Below are positions 23,109-34,814 of a stretch of DNA of 64,000 nt, piece after piece. The position numbers and the translations under genes were made by a program. Position 1 is the stretch's first letter. Each line of letters starts with the position of its first letter. The stretch covers positions 24,338,501 through 24,402,500 of the forward strand of contig CM045733.1 in NCBI GenBank assembly GCA_024760905.1. The letters are read 5' to 3'. Below the pieces are notes generated by a model. That model made no database searches. It was not told the DNA's origin and was given only the letters and a program-made list of their open reading frames with translations. Source of the stretch: Plotosus lineatus (taxonomy: Eukaryota; Chordata; Actinopteri; Siluriformes; Plotosidae).

Positions 23109-23240
23109 CCAAACAGATGTGTTCACTTGGAGAGAGTGCGTAGCCTGCTGGAGGACAGGTGCATTCAAAGCTACCAGGTGTGTTCAAACAATAATATGAG
23201 CAAAGGTTTCCGCCAGAAGTCAAGGCACATTCATCAATAT
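23109..23240 (-). pseudogene. fibulin-1-like EGF module exon with mutated splice donor
   Basis: Acceptor TTTTAG is followed by a 132-nt open exon with phases as in calcium-binding EGF exons: [14 protein letters not shown] and then [20 protein letters not shown]. It matches [20 protein letters not shown] of human fibulin-1. At the expected 3' border the sequence is G|ATAAAG, one substitution from a strong GTAAAG donor, so normal splicing would fail. Confidence 0.75.
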
Positions 23241-23264
23241 CTAAAAAAATAATAATTTGATGGG

Positions 23265-23265
<1 letters not shown>

Positions 23266-23313
<48 letters not shown>

Positions 23314-23316
23314 ATA
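23266..23316. repeat. (TA)n array
   Basis: TA repeat with one interruption, directly before the palindrome. Confidence 0.9.
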
Positions 23317-23356
23317 CAAAAGGACAGGACAAAGGCTTTCTATTGAAACTCCATTT

Positions 23357-23411
23357 ATCACTACAGATCTGTTTCGAGGGGTGGTGAAACCATCCCCTCT
23401 CTTCAGGTGAT
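23357..23411 (-). ncRNA. type I minimal hammerhead ribozyme motif (left arm)
   Basis: Exact mirror of the motif at 23,469-23,523, on the opposite strand, because the two lie in the arms of the palindrome. All core bases are kept. Confidence 0.8.
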
Positions 23412-23468
23412 TACAGAAGAATTCTTCTGAAGATTCTTCTGAAGATTTCTTCTGAAGATTCTTCTGTA

Positions 23469-23523
23469 ATCACCTGAAGAGAGGGGATGGTTTCACCACC
23501 CCTCGAAACAGATCTGTAGTGAT
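23469..23523 (+). ncRNA. type I minimal hammerhead ribozyme motif (right arm)
   Basis: Stem I ATCAC (23,469-23,473) pairs with GTGAT (23,519-23,523). Core CTGAAGA (23,474-23,480) fits CUGANGA. Stem II is GAGGGG/CCCCTC with a further TGG/CCA and TTTCA loop (23,481-23,504). Then GAAA (23,505-23,508), a self-complementary stem III CAGATCTG (23,509-23,516), and the cleavage triplet GUA (23,516-23,518). A very short palindromic stem III is characteristic of minimal hammerheads that work as dimers. Activity is not shown. Confidence 0.8.
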
Positions 23524-23624
23524 AAATGGAGTTTCAATAGAAAGCCTTTGTCCTGTCCTTTTGTTTATTTGCTCTACCAAAAAGTATTGAGCACTCTCCT
23601 ACGGAAGGATCTACTCAGAAAATC

Positions 23625-23629
<5 letters not shown>

Positions 23630-23693
<64 letters not shown>

Positions 23694-23846
23694 CATACAT
23701 ACATACATATATATATGTATGTACACATCCATACATATTTATATATAAACATACATACCTATCTATATATATACATACATACATATATATATATATACAT
23801 ACATACATATATATATATACACATACATACATATATATATACATAC

Positions 23847-23901
<55 letters not shown>
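23630..23901. repeat. (TA)n and (CATA)n compound array
   Basis: TA runs at both ends with CATA/TACA-type tetranucleotide repeats between. The RTE copy B starts at its right end. Confidence 0.95.
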
Positions 23902-23904
<3 letters not shown>

Positions 23905-26900
23905 CAGCCATGAGGTGGGGGGGGGCACTAACCAGTGTCTCTCCCCCTTATGCCGGTCCCAAGCCCGGAGAAATGCAGAGGGTTGTGTCAGGAAGGGCAT
24001 CCGACGTAAAACCAATGCCAAACTTTTATGATGCAAATCAGAAGTATTACTCCCATACCGGATCGGTCGAGGCCCAGGTTAACAACGACCGCCATCAGTG
24101 CTGTCAATCAACAGGGTGCTGATGGAAATTGGACTACTGTTGGTCGAAGACGTCGAAGAAGGAGAGGTGGGAGGCGTGTCCGTAGGCAGAGAGAGAAGAG
24201 GAAAGGCATGAGTCTAGGACTGAGAGTGGGGACTTTGAATGTTGGAACTATGCAAAGAAAAGGTAGAGAGCTGGCTGACATGATGCAGAGGCGGAAGGTG
24301 GACATACTGTGTGTTCAGGAGACCAGATGGAAAGGTAGCAAAGCTAAAAGCTTAGGAGCAGGGTTTAAGCTGTTTTATCATGGTGTGGATGGGAAGAGAA
24401 ATGGAGTAGGGGTCATCTTGAAGGAGGGGATTGTCAGGAATGTTCTAGAAGTGAAAAGAGTGTCAGACAGAGTGATGAGTCTCAAGTTAGAAATTGAAGG
24501 TGTGATGCTCAATGTTGTTAGTGCTTATGCCCCACAGGCAGGATGAGAGCTAGAAGAGAAGGAGAGATTCTGGAGTGACTTAAATGAAGTGATGCAGAGT
24601 ACCCCCAGAGGTGAAAGAGTGGTCATTGGTGCAGACTTCAATGGACATGTTGGTGCAGGCAATAGAGGGGACAAGGAAGTGATGGGCAGGTTTGGTATCC
24701 AGGACAGGAACACAGAAGGACAGATGTTGATCGATTTTGCAAAAAGGATGGAAATGGCTGTGGTAAATACTTTCTTCCAGAAGAAACAGGAGCATAGGGT
24801 GACTTATAAAAACGGAGGTAGGAGCACACAGGTAGACTACATCTTGTGTAGGCGATGTAATTTGAAAGAAGTCAGTGACTGCAAAGTAGTAGCGGGTGAG
24901 AGTGTTGCTAAACAGCATAGGATGGTGGTATGCAGGATGACGCTGATGGTGAGGAAGGTGAAGAAGGCGAAGGCAGAGCAGAAGACAAAGTGGTGGAAGC
25001 TGAAAAAGGAAGAGTGTTGTGTTGTCTTCAAAGAGGAGTTGAAACAGGCTTTGGGTGGCCAGGAAGTGCTTCCAAATGACTGGACAACCACAGCAAATGT
25101 GATCAGGGACACAGGTAGGAGAGTACTTGGTGTTTGTCCTCTGGAAGGAAAGTAGATAAGGAGACTTGGTGGTGGAATGAGGAAGTGCATGAATGTGTAC
25201 AAAGGAAGAGGTTAGCTAAGAAGAAGTGGGACATTGAGAGGACTGAAGAGAGTAAACAGGAGTACATGGAGACACAGCATAAGGCGAAAGTAGCAGTGGC
25301 TAAGGCCAAACAGAGGGCGTATGATGACTTGTATGATAGGGTGGACAGTAAGGAGGGAGAAAATGATCTATACAGGTTGGCACAGCAAAGAGATAGAGAT
25401 GGGAAGGATGTGCAGCAAGTTAGATTGATAAAGGACAGAGAGGGAAATGTATTGACCGATGACAGAAGTGTGCTGGGAAGATGGAAAGAGTACTTTGAAG
25501 AGCTGATGAATGAGGAAAATGAGAGAGAGAAAAGAGTAGAAGAGGTGACCATTGAGGAGCAGGATGTAGCAAAGATCAGTAAGGGTGAAGTGAGGACGGC
25601 ATTGAAGAGGATAAAGAATGGAAAGGCAGTTGATCCTGATGATATACCTGTGGAGGTATGGAAGTGTCTAGGAGAGGTAGCAGTAGATTTTCTGACAAGA
25701 ACATTCAACAAGGTCCTAGAGAGTGAGCAGATGCCGGAGGACTGGAGGAGAAGTGCGCTGGTGCCCATTTTTAAGAACAAGGGAGACGTGCAGAGTTGCG
25801 GCAACTACAGAGGGATAAAGTTGATAAGCCATATGATGAAGTTATGGGAAAGAATAGTGGAAGCTAGACTTAGGGCAGAGGTCAGCATTTGTGAACAAGA
25901 GTTTGGTTTCATGCCAAGAAAGAGCACCACAGAAGCAATGTTTGCTTTGAGGATGTTAATAGAGAAGTACAGAGAAGGTCAGCGGGAACTGCATTGTGCC
26001 TTTGTGGATCTGGAAAAAGCATATGACAGGGTGCCAAGAGAAGAACTGTGGTATTGCATGAGGAAGTCTGGAGTGGCAGAGAAGTATGTTAGCGTGGTGC
26101 AGGACATGTATGAGAGATGTAAGACAGTGGGGAGGTGTGCTGTCGGCGTGACCGACGAATTCAAGGTGTAGGTGTAGGTGATGCTTGACTGCATCAAGGG
26201 TCAGCTCTGAGCCCCTTCTTGTTTGCTATGGTGATGGACAGGCTGACAGATGAGGTGAGACAAGAATCTCCATGGACTATGATGTTTGCAGATGACATCG
26301 TGATCTGTAGTGAGAGCAGAGAACAAGTGCAGGAAAATCTAGAGAGGTGGAGATATGCCCTGGAAAGCAGAGGAATGAAGGTTAGCCTCAGAAAATCAGA
26401 ATACATGTGTGTGAATGAGAAGGACCCAGGAGGAACGGTGATGTTACAGGGAACAGAGATAACGAAGGTGGAGGATTTTAAGTACTTACGCTCAACAATC
26501 CAGAGCAATGGAGAGTGCGGAAAAGAGGTGAAGAAGCGTGTGCAGGCAGGCTGGAATGGTTGGAGAAAAGTGACCGGTGTGATGTGCGATAGGAGAATGT
26601 CAGCAAGAATGAAAGGAAAAGTGTACAAGACGGTGGTGAGGCCAGCGATGTTGTATGGCTTAGAAACAGTGGCGCTGAGGAAAAGGCAGGAGGCAGAGCT
26701 GGAGATAGCCGAGATGAAAATGTTGAGGTTCTCTCTGGGAGTAACGAGGATGGATAGGATCAGAAATTAGTATATCAGAGGGACAGCCCATGTAAAATGT
26801 TTTGGAGACAAAGTCAGAGAGGCTAGATTGAGATGGTTTGGACATGTACAGAGGAGAGATAGTGAGTATATTAGCAGTAGGATGCTGAGGTTGGAACTAC

Positions 26901-27072
26901 CAGGCAGAAGGCCTAGAGGAAGACCAAAGAAGAGATTTATGAATGTGGTGAAGGAAGACATGAAGGTCGTTGCAGTCAAAAAAGAAGATGCAGAGGACAG
27001 GGTGAGATGGAGGTGGATGATTTGCTGTGGCGACCACTGAAGGGAGCAGCCGAAAGGAAAAGAAGAAGAAGA

Positions 27073-27076
<4 letters not shown>
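23902..27076 (+). mobile_element. RTE LINE copy B, full length, inactive
   Basis: Starts with the 5' leader (gcagccatgaggtggggggg) and ends agccgaaaggaaaagaagaa before a TA array. Frames open at 24,028-24,546, 24,589-25,155, 25,134-26,171, 26,219-26,770 and 26,828-27,040. Breaks: TGA at about 24,545; shift at 25,130; stop after an insertion at 26,168; stop TAG at 26,768. It keeps the five-C form at 24,601 that copy A has lost. TA arrays on both sides hide any target duplication. Confidence 0.93.

Positions 27077-27140
<64 letters not shown>
27077..27140. repeat. (TA)n array between two RTE copies
   Basis: About 65 bases of pure TA separating the 3' end of copy B from the truncated 5' end of copy C. 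Confidence 0.95.
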
Positions 27141-27143
<3 letters not shown>

Positions 27144-28689
27144 AGTACTTTGAAGAGCTGATGAATGAGGAAAATGAGAGAGAACAAAGAGTAGAAGAGG
27201 TGACCATTGAGGACCAGGAAGTTGCAAAGATTAGTAAGGGTGAAGTGATGTGAAGGGTGAAGGGTGCATTGAAGAATGGCAAGGCAGTTGGTCCTAATGG
27301 CATACCTGTGGAGGTATGGAACTGTCTAGGAGAGGTAGCAGCAGAACATTCAACAAGGTCTTAGAGAGTGAGAGGATGTCAGAGGAATGGAGGAGAAGTG
27401 AGCTGGTGCCCATTTTTAAGAACAATGGAGACATGTAGTTGTGGCAACTACAGAGGGATAAAGTTGCTGAGCCATATGATGAAGTTATAGGAAAGAATAG
27501 TGGAAGCTAGACTAAGGGCAGAAGTCAGTATTTGTGAACAACAGTTTGGTTTCATGCCAAGAAAGAGCACCACAGATGCAGTGTTTGCTTTGAGGATGTT
27601 AATAGAGAAGTCCAGAGAAGGTCAGAGGCAGCTCCATTGTGCCTTTGTGGATCTGGAGAAAGCATATGACAGGGTGCCAAGAGAAGAACTGTGGTATTGT
27701 ATGAGAAAGTCTGGAGTGGCAGAGAAGTATGTTAGAGTGGTGCAGGACATGTATGAGAGATGTAAGACAGTGAGGAGGTGTGCTGTCGGTGTGACAGAAG
27801 AGTTCAAGGTGGAGGTTGGACTGCATTAAGAGTCAGCTCTGAGCCCCTTCTTGTTTGCTATGGTGATGGACAGGCTGACAGACGAGGTGAGACAAAAATC
27901 TCCATGGACTATGATGCTTGCAGATGACATTGTGATCTATAGTGAGAGCAGAGAACAAGTGGAGAAAAATGTAGAGAGGTGGAGATATGCCCTGGAAAGG
28001 AAAGGAATGAAGCTTCGCTTCACTAAGACAGAACACATATGTGTGAATGAGAAGGACCCAAGAGGAACGGTGAGGTTACAGGGAACAGAGATTTAAAAAG
28101 GTCAAGGATTTTAAGTACTTAGGCTCAACAGTCCAGAGCAATGCAGAGTGTGGAAAAGAGGTGAAGAAGCGTGTGCAGGCAGGTTGGAATGGTTGGAGAA
28201 AAGTGTCCGGTGTGATGTGTGATAGGAAGGTATTGGCAAGAATGAAAGGAAAAGTGTACAAGACGATGATGACGCCAGAGATGTTGTATGGTTTAAAACA
28301 GTGGCACTGAGGAAAATACAGGAGGCAGAGCTGGAGGTAGCAGAGATGAAAATGTTGAGGTTCTCTTTGGGAGTAACGAGGATGGATAGGATCAGGATGA
28401 GTACATCAGAGAGGGAGCACATGTAAGATGTTTTGGAGACAGAGAGGCTAAATTGAGATGGTTTGGACATGTACAGAAGAGGGATAGTGAGTATATTGGT
28501 AGTAGGATGCAGAGGTTGGAACTACCAGGCAGAAGGCCTAGAGGAAGACCAAAGAGGAGATTTATGGATGTGGTGAAGTAAGACATAAAGGTCGTTGGTG
28601 TAAGAGAAGAAGCAGAGGATAGGGTGAGATGGAGGCAGATGATTCGCAGTGACAACCCCTGAAGGGAACAGCTGAAAGGAAAAGAAGAT
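27141..28689 (+). mobile_element. RTE LINE copy C, 5'-truncated
   Basis: Starts inside the reverse transcriptase (ggagtactttgaagagctga) and runs to the usual 3' end. Open pieces at 27,500-27,829 ([32 protein letters not shown]) and 27,851-28,096 (MLADDIVIYSE, with Phe changed to Leu in the FADD box). More diverged than copies A and B. Confidence 0.92.
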
Positions 28690-28702
28690 ACAGTATATGT
28701 AC

Positions 28703-29880
28703 AGTGGACCATTGGAATCCGGACGGTCTCGATACCGAACAACGGGGAATTCGAACAAAAACTTGCTCCTGTTCTACAAAGTACATTAGTGTATACCATC
28801 TTTTTTGTTGTTTACTCGATTAGATTCTAATCAATAGAGATAATAAACATGTCTCCAAAAAAACCCACTGAGAAGAGGGCAAATGTGAGGAAAACCGTTG
28901 AGTTTAAGAAGGAGCTGTTAGCTAAGCATGAATAAGGCGTGCATGTTAATTATCTTGCTAGGGAATACGGCATGGCGAAATCAACAATATGCAAGATTCT
29001 GAGGAACAAGGAGGCTGTTAAAGTCAGTAATGTGGAGAAAGGCTCAATGCTGATCAGCAAACAAAGACCACGAGTGCTTGAGGAGGTAGAAAAGTTGTTG
29101 CTCATATACATAAACGAGCAGCAGTTAGCCGGAGATGGAGATAGCGTTAGCAGGCATGTGATCTGCTGCAAAGCTCGCAAAATCTACGAAGATTTTGTGA
29201 AAAAAGACCCTGGCTCGAATCCTGAAGGGTTCTACTTTAAAGCTAGTCGAGGCTGGTTTGAAAATTTTAAACAGAGAAGTGGAATTCACAGCATGGTTCA
29301 TCACAGGGAAGCAGCGAGTGCTAACAAAGATGGCGCCAAGGACTTCAAGCGGGAATTTGCTGATTTTATCAAGGCTGAGAATTGTCTTCCCGAGCAAGCA
29401 TTCAATTGTGATGAGACTGGCCTGTTCTGGGAAAAAATGCCCCGGAGGACATACATCACATGAGAGGAGAAATCACTGCCTGGACACAAGCCAATGAAAG
29501 ACAGGTTCACTCTTTTGTTGCTCGGTAATGCAAGCAGAGATTTAAAAATCAAGCCGCTGATGATCTATCACTCAGAAAATCCGAGGGCATTTAAAGCAAA
29601 CAATGTTATTAAAAGTAAGTTGCCTGTTATGTGGCGTTCCAATTCAAAAGCGTGGTTAACCAGGCAATTTTTCATCGAGTGGGTGCACGAGGTCTTTGCT
29701 CCGAGCGTGAAAAAATATTTGCATGAGAAAGCCCTGCCATGCCGCTGCCTTTTTCTCATGGACAATGCCCCTGCTCACCCTCCCAGTTTGGAGGACGATT
29801 TAACGGAGGAGTCTGGTTTCATTAAAATAAAATTCCTCCCGCCTAACACAACCTCATTAACCCTTTAGACCCTGAATTAT
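28703..29880 (+). mobile_element. Tigger/pogo element, autonomous type, right end lost
   Basis: Begins after TA with CAGTGGACCATTGGAATCCG and 'gataccgaacaacggggaat', inverted-repeat style of Tigger elements. The transposase follows at 28,849. The right end was not found; beyond 29,870 lies a short AT-rich stretch and a SINE. Confidence 0.85.
28849..29868 (+). pseudogene. Tigger (TIGD1-like) transposase, two stops, truncated
   Basis: One continuous frame with stops at about 28,933 (TAA) and 29,461 (TGA). Order: N-terminal HTH (MSPKKPTEKRANVRKTVEFK, LAREYGMAKSTICKILRNKE), CENP-B-type HTH (KARKIYEDF, FKASRGWFENFKQRSGIH), and the DDE domain with FNCDETGLFW (first Asp) and LFLMDNAPAHP (second Asp). 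It stops after FLPPNTTSL, just before the third catalytic acidic residue. The protein cannot work as it stands. Confidence 0.92.
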
Positions 29881-29962
29881 TTTTTAGCTGTAAAAAGAAA
29901 AATTCATGCTTTTTTTGGGGACTTTTTGGGACTTGGAACTATATATATATATATATATATAT

Positions 29963-30299
29963 GTCTTCCTTTCGGCTTTTTCCCTTTTACTCGGGAGTCG
30001 CCACAGCGAATCATCTGATTCGCATGTTTGATTTGGCAGAGGTTTTTACGTCGGATGTCCTTCCTGACACAACCCTTTTTAGCAAGGGACAGAAACACGC
30101 TGACGGCTTTGAAGCCTACTCTTTACGAAAGTCAGCAATGGTTCTTTTACATGCCTCTCACCATAGACAGTGAGAGACATGGCCTGGCTTTGATAACCCA
30201 GTTAGCTGCACTGGGGGGGGACAGTGACAATCTTGTGGAGAGTGGGACTCGAACATCAGTGATGCAGCGCCCTATACCACTAGACCACCATTGCCCCAC
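29963..30299 (-). repeat. SINE-A with RTE-type tail
   Basis: Reverse orientation: tail at the left (tcttcctttcggctttttcc, gagtcgccacagcgaatcat), body, and head at the right (accactagaccaccattgcc). Inserted at the broken end of the Tigger and flanked by short TA runs. Confidence 0.88.
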
Positions 30300-30333
30300 T
30301 TTATTTATTTATATATATATATAACAAAAATAA

Positions 30334-30433
30334 AAGGACAGGACAAAGATTTTCTATTGAAACTCCATTTATCACTACAGATCTGTTTCGAGGGGTGGTG
30401 AAACCATCCTCTCTCTTCAGGTGATTATAGAAG
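30334..30433 (-). mobile_element. Penelope-like fragment with hammerhead motif
   Basis: Single copy of the arm found at 23,317. In the minus-strand sense the hammerhead core runs from 30,425 to 30,371: ATCAC, CTGAAGA, stem II with one A-C mismatch (GAGAGG against CCCCTC), GAAA, CAGATCTG, GUA, GTGAT. It continues beyond the palindrome sequence for about 50 bases. Confidence 0.72.
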
Positions 30434-30493
30434 AATGATTACAAAGTGCTGGGGGAGGTACTATGTCGATGAACATATGTTTATATATATATA

Positions 30494-30968
30494 GTCAGCC
30501 CCCGACTTACGAAAACCTATGGGTACGAAAATCCTGGGTTATGAAAACCATTTCCCCAAGTTTTCATCCCCGGGATACGAAAACAACCCCCTCTTATGAA
30601 AAGAAATTCAAACGTGCCAATCAAAATTTCACACAATGCTCGAGTTGCTCTCTCATTGGCTGTCTCTCAACATCCAGCCCCGCTGGCCTCCCATTGGCTA
30701 GGAGGGATGATGTAGCTGAACGTGACACATACTTCCGGTTTGTCACACGTGTGAAGGAGATTTGACTGTTGGCTTGTTTTGAGATTGATCATGTAGCATT
30801 ATATTTCGTTATCGCCGAAACCCCTTTTAAAGGGTTTATGGGGTTGTCTTTGGAGCCTTGGAACGAATCAGGCATTTAACATGTAAAATGCGACCCCTAC
30901 TGACGAAACTCCCGCGTTACGAAAAAGGCTCTGGAACAGATTCATTTCGTAAGTAGGGGGTCGACTGT
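30494..30968. mobile_element. nonautonomous Tigger-like element, 'TTACGAAAA' family
   Basis: Ends GTCAGCCCCCGACTTACGAA and mirrored 'ttcgtaagtagggggtcgac' TG, followed by TA. Repeated 'tacgaaaa' motifs match the element at 3,196. About 475 bp, no coding sequence. Confidence 0.8.
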
Positions 30969-30974
30969 ATATAC

Positions 30975-33610
30975 TGTATGGAGGGATTTGCATGACCTAA
31001 TGATCCTACGAGCTATGATGTCGGGTCGGGGGCATTGTACCCCTGGTGGGGACACCCAAGGCAAACAGATAATAGGTGACGGTCCAGACAAAGTGTGCGT
31101 CAAAAGACACCTATGAAGAAAAACACAAGGACACAATTTCCCTTGCTCAGATATGGGTCACCAGGGACCCCCACCCAGAAGGCAGGCATGGGGGAGGAGC
31201 TTGAAGGCGAACGTCTGGTGATCAGGTTTCTGTTCTTGGAGCCCAGCCAGGCTCAGCCCATAAAGGAGACTTAGGTCCGCCCTTCCATGGACCCACCATC
31301 TGTGGGAGGGCCTATAGACGTCGGGTGCACTGTGAGTTGGGTGGCAACCGAAGGCATTGGTTCTGTCGGACCAATCCTCGATTACCGACTCTGCCTCTTG
31401 GGACATGGAATGTCACCACTCTGGCGGGGAAGGACCCTGAGCTGATGCGTGAGGTGGAGAGATATCGACTAGATATAGTTGGACTCACCTTAATACATAG
31501 CTTGTGCTCTAGAACCACCCATCTCGAGAGGGGCTGGACCTTATTCCATTCTGGAGTTGTTCATGGGGAGAGGTGGCGAACCAGTGTAGGCATCCTTGTT
31601 GTTTCCCATCTCGGTGCCCACACATTGAGGTTCTCCCCGGTTGACAAATGGGTAGCTTCCCTCTGCCTTCAGGTGGGGGGACAGGTCCTGACTGTTGTTT
31701 ATGCTTATGCACCAAATGACAGTTCAGAGTACCCACCCTTCTAGGAGTCTTTAGGGGGTGCATTGGAGAAAGCTCCCTGGAGGGACTCACTTGTTGTCCT
31801 GGGAGATTTCAATGCCCGTGTGGGCAATGATAGTCTGACCTAGAAGGGTGCCTGATGCCAAATCGTGTTTTGTTGTTGGACTTCTGTGCTCGTCATGATT
31901 TGTTGGCACCAGGACACCATAGGCTGCAGTTTGATGATCAATTTTGTAGTCGTGTCAACGGACTTGCGGCCGCATGTTCTGGACACTTGCGTGAAGAGAA
32001 GAGCAGAGATGCCAACCGATCACCAGTGGTGAGCTGGCTCCATTGACAGGGGATGCCGCCCTCCAGACCTGGCAGGCCCAAACATGTAGTTAGGGTTTCC
32101 TGGGAACATTTGGCGGGGGGCTTTTAACTCCCACCTCTGACAGAGGTACAAACATGTCTCAAAGGAGGTGGGGGACATGGAATCTGAATGGGCCATGTTT
32201 CATGCCTGCATTGCTGAGGTCATCAGTACCTGTCGTGGCGATAACACCCGAACCCGGTGGTGGACACCTGCGGTGAAGGGGGCCATCCAGCTGAAAAAGG
32301 TGGCCGTTTGGGTCTTACTTACATGTGAAACTTCCGGACATGTCAAAATGTAAGGGAGGAGGTCGGTGAGGGCCTGGAAAGCGACTATTGGTTGGCCTCA
32401 GAAAGGTTCTGGACCACTATCTAATACCTCAGGAGGGGGAAGCAGTTCTCCACAAATACTGTTTAAAGTGGAAAAGGTGAACTGTTCAAATTAACTGTGG
32501 ATGTTGTCGGGAGGTGGAAGGAATACATCAAGGACCTCCACAATCTCACCAACATGTCCTCCATCGAGGAGGAAGACCCTGGGGCTTGGGCAGGGTTCCA
32601 CCCATCACTGGAACTATGGTCGTTGAGGTAGTCAAAAAGCTCCTCAGTGGTCAGACTCTGGGAGGTGGATGAGACTGCCCTAAATATCTCAGGGCTCTGG
32701 ATGTTGTATGACTGTCTTGGTTGACACGTCTCTGCACATCACGTGGTCATCGGGGACTATACCTCTTGATTGGCAAACTGAGGTGGTAGATCCCTTTTTA
32801 CAAAGGGGACAGGAGGGTATGTTCCAATTATCATGGAATCACACTCCTCAGACAACCCAGGAAAGTCTATGCAGGGGTGCTAGAGAAGACAAACCGACCT
32901 ACAGTTGAAGCTCGAATTCAGGACAAACAATGTGGTTTTGGTCCTGGCCACAGCACTCTCGACCAACTCTATATGCTCCACAGGATCCTGGGGGGAGTGA
33001 TAGGAGTTTACCCAATCTGTCCACATGTGCTTTGTGGATTTAGGGAAGGCTTTTGACCGTGTCCCTCGGGCAATTTTGTGGGGCATGCTTTGGTAGTATG
33101 GCATTCTGGATTCATTGCTATGGGCCATTCGGTTGCTGCATCATTGGTCCACATTGGTAACAACAGGTTGAATTCATTTCCGGTGAGAGTTGGAGTGCAC
33201 CAAGGCTGTACTTTGTCACTGATTCTGTTCATAATTTTCATGGACAGAATTCCTAGGCACAGCCGAGGCGTTGAGGGGTTCTGTTTTGATGGCCATTGAA
33301 TTTCATCTCTGCTTTTTGCTTCATAAACTCAGGACCTCCAGCTCTTATTGGAGCGATTCACAGTCAGGTGGGAAGCAGCTAGGATGAAAATCAACACCTT
33401 CGAGTCCGAGGCCATGGTTCTCAGCAGGAAAAGGGTGGAATACACCGTCTGGGTCTGAAATGAGGTCCTGCCCAAAGTGCAGAAGTTCAAATATCACGGG
33501 GTCTTGTTCACAAGTGAGGGGAAGGGAGATTGACAGGCGGCTTACTGCAGCCTATGCTGTAAAGTCGAGTCTGTACCGGTCTATTGTGGTGAAGAGGGAG
33601 CTGAGTTGCA
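30975..33610 (+). mobile_element. decayed second LINE (endonuclease plus reverse transcriptase)
   Basis: Many frames, but the order of a non-LTR element is clear: LPLGTWNVTTLAGKDPEL and YAYAPND (endonuclease, 31,390-31,720), NRVLLLDFCARHDL (31,858), RWWTPAVK (32,255), FVDLGKAFDRVP-like (33,030), VGVHQGCTLSLILFI and FMDRIP (33,180-33,250), and EIDRRLTAAYAVKSSLYRS (33,520). This differs from the RTE copies; family not assigned. The 3' end is cut by a SINE. Confidence 0.85.
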
Positions 33611-33614
33611 AGGC

Positions 33615-33808
33615 ATTCATTCATTCATTGATTCATTTCCAGTAACTGCTTAATCCTAATTAAGGTTGAGAGGAGGCTGGCACCCATCCCAGCCGACTCC
33701 AAGCAAGGGCAGACTATACCCTGGACAGCTTACCAGGCCATTGCAGTGCTATGCAGCCTACTTTTGTAGAAAGTCAGCAATGGTTGCTTTACATGCCTCA
33801 CACTAGAG
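33615..33808 (-). repeat. SINE-A with AATGAATG tail, head missing
   Basis: Reverse orientation: tail 'cattcattcattcattgatt', 'ttaatcctaattaaggttga', then body to 'tacatgcctcacactagaga'. Cut off by the hAT end at 33,812. Confidence 0.8.
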
Positions 33809-33810
33809 AC

Positions 33811-33899
33811 CAGGGGTGGCGAACAAGTTAGACACAAAGAGCCAAACTTTTTAACTGTGAGAGTTAAAGAGCCACACCATGTGCTGATCTGCCAAGACA

Positions 33900-33942
<43 letters not shown>

Positions 33943-34310
33943 GCACCTCTCTCTCTTTCTCCCTTGCTCTGACACACACAATTACTGAACACACTTCAGA
34001 TACATAGATATGGCCTTTATAATATAAATTGATGAATATTGAAATATACACACAATCATGTTGAGTCAGGTGTTTTTAACCTGTGGGGAATTCCGTGTCA
34101 ATATTAGCATGGAGTTGCTAAAATGACGCTGAAGATTTGAATCCTTGAAATGTGATATCGTGGTACTGCATAATAAACAGAGCGATTTGCCATTCCGTTC
34201 AAGAAAAAAGTAAGCATCTTCCCATTCTCCCAGAAATGTCCTGTGTTCATCTTCATATTTTCGTTTAGCTTTGCATTTTGCCATTTTACAAAGAGGGTAA
34301 GCCTGCATGC
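33811..34310 (-). mobile_element. hAT (Charlie-like) fragment with transposase N-terminus
   Basis: Left end 'caggggtggcgaacaagtta' is a typical hAT terminus. The minus frame 34,308-34,066 contains MAKCKAKRKYEDEHRTFLGE, then a LCLLC zinc-finger pair and SNLQRHFS, like the transposase-derived part of GTF2IRD2 proteins. It then jumps to the element end, so the core is deleted. An (AC)n array (33,900-33,939) sits inside. The other end was not found. Confidence 0.75.
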
Positions 34311-34644
34311 AAAGAAAATGTTTACTTAATTTCCCAGCATGATTTCATCTCATTCGTTCAGTTTGGGGTATGTATATGTACTTTTAGGTTGTGTGTGAAA
34401 ATTTTAAGATATGTTAGTTTACGTTTATGGAGTTAGATTATGTTTATTATAAACTTTCAAGAACCACTGCAGGTCTTTTAAAAATATTGGGGAGTAGAAA
34501 TTCATGACAGCCAGGCATGTTTGTGTGTGTTGTGTAAGCTTTAAAAGCTTTCTGGTTACATAGATTCATCTGAGGGAATTATTTTCTTACTTTACCTCTT
34601 ATGCACTTATGATCTCTTATAAGACAAGACAGAGCAGGCATTAC

Positions 34645-34774
34645 CTTGGTGCCATGAAGCCATGCTCTTTCTCCATGCAGCAGGCCCAGGCTACATCCCT
34701 ACACTGAAGAGTGGTAGGAATCTGCATTGCACAGCCAGGATTTTCTCTTTGAGCACACAGCAATCACAGCACAT
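34645..34774 (-). pseudogene. fibulin-1-like exon, third anaphylatoxin-type module, frameshifted
   Basis: Acceptor CTACAG and donor AAG|GTAATG are present. The first part reads CCDCCVLKEKILAVQC, matching the RCCHCCLLG segment of fibulin-1. After one missing base near 34,705 the reading continues LQCRDVAWACCMEKE, matching YQCGQVFRACCVKSQE. The module is recognisable only across the frameshift. Confidence 0.65.
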
Positions 34775-34814
34775 CTGTAGCAAGAATAGAAAATCATAGC
34801 ATAGACGAAAGACA

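Larger units (their letters stand above)
23317..23563. mobile_element. fold-back Penelope-like fragment (247-bp palindrome)
   Basis: Arms of at least 106 nt are exact reverse complements (outer bases caaaaggacaggacaaaggc) around a centre of short 'attcttctgaag' repeats. Another single copy of the arm lies at 30,334-30,433. The sequence contains hammerhead motifs, which in animals are typical of Penelope-like retroelement ends. Assignment to Penelope rests on that motif, not on coding sequence. Confidence 0.75.
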
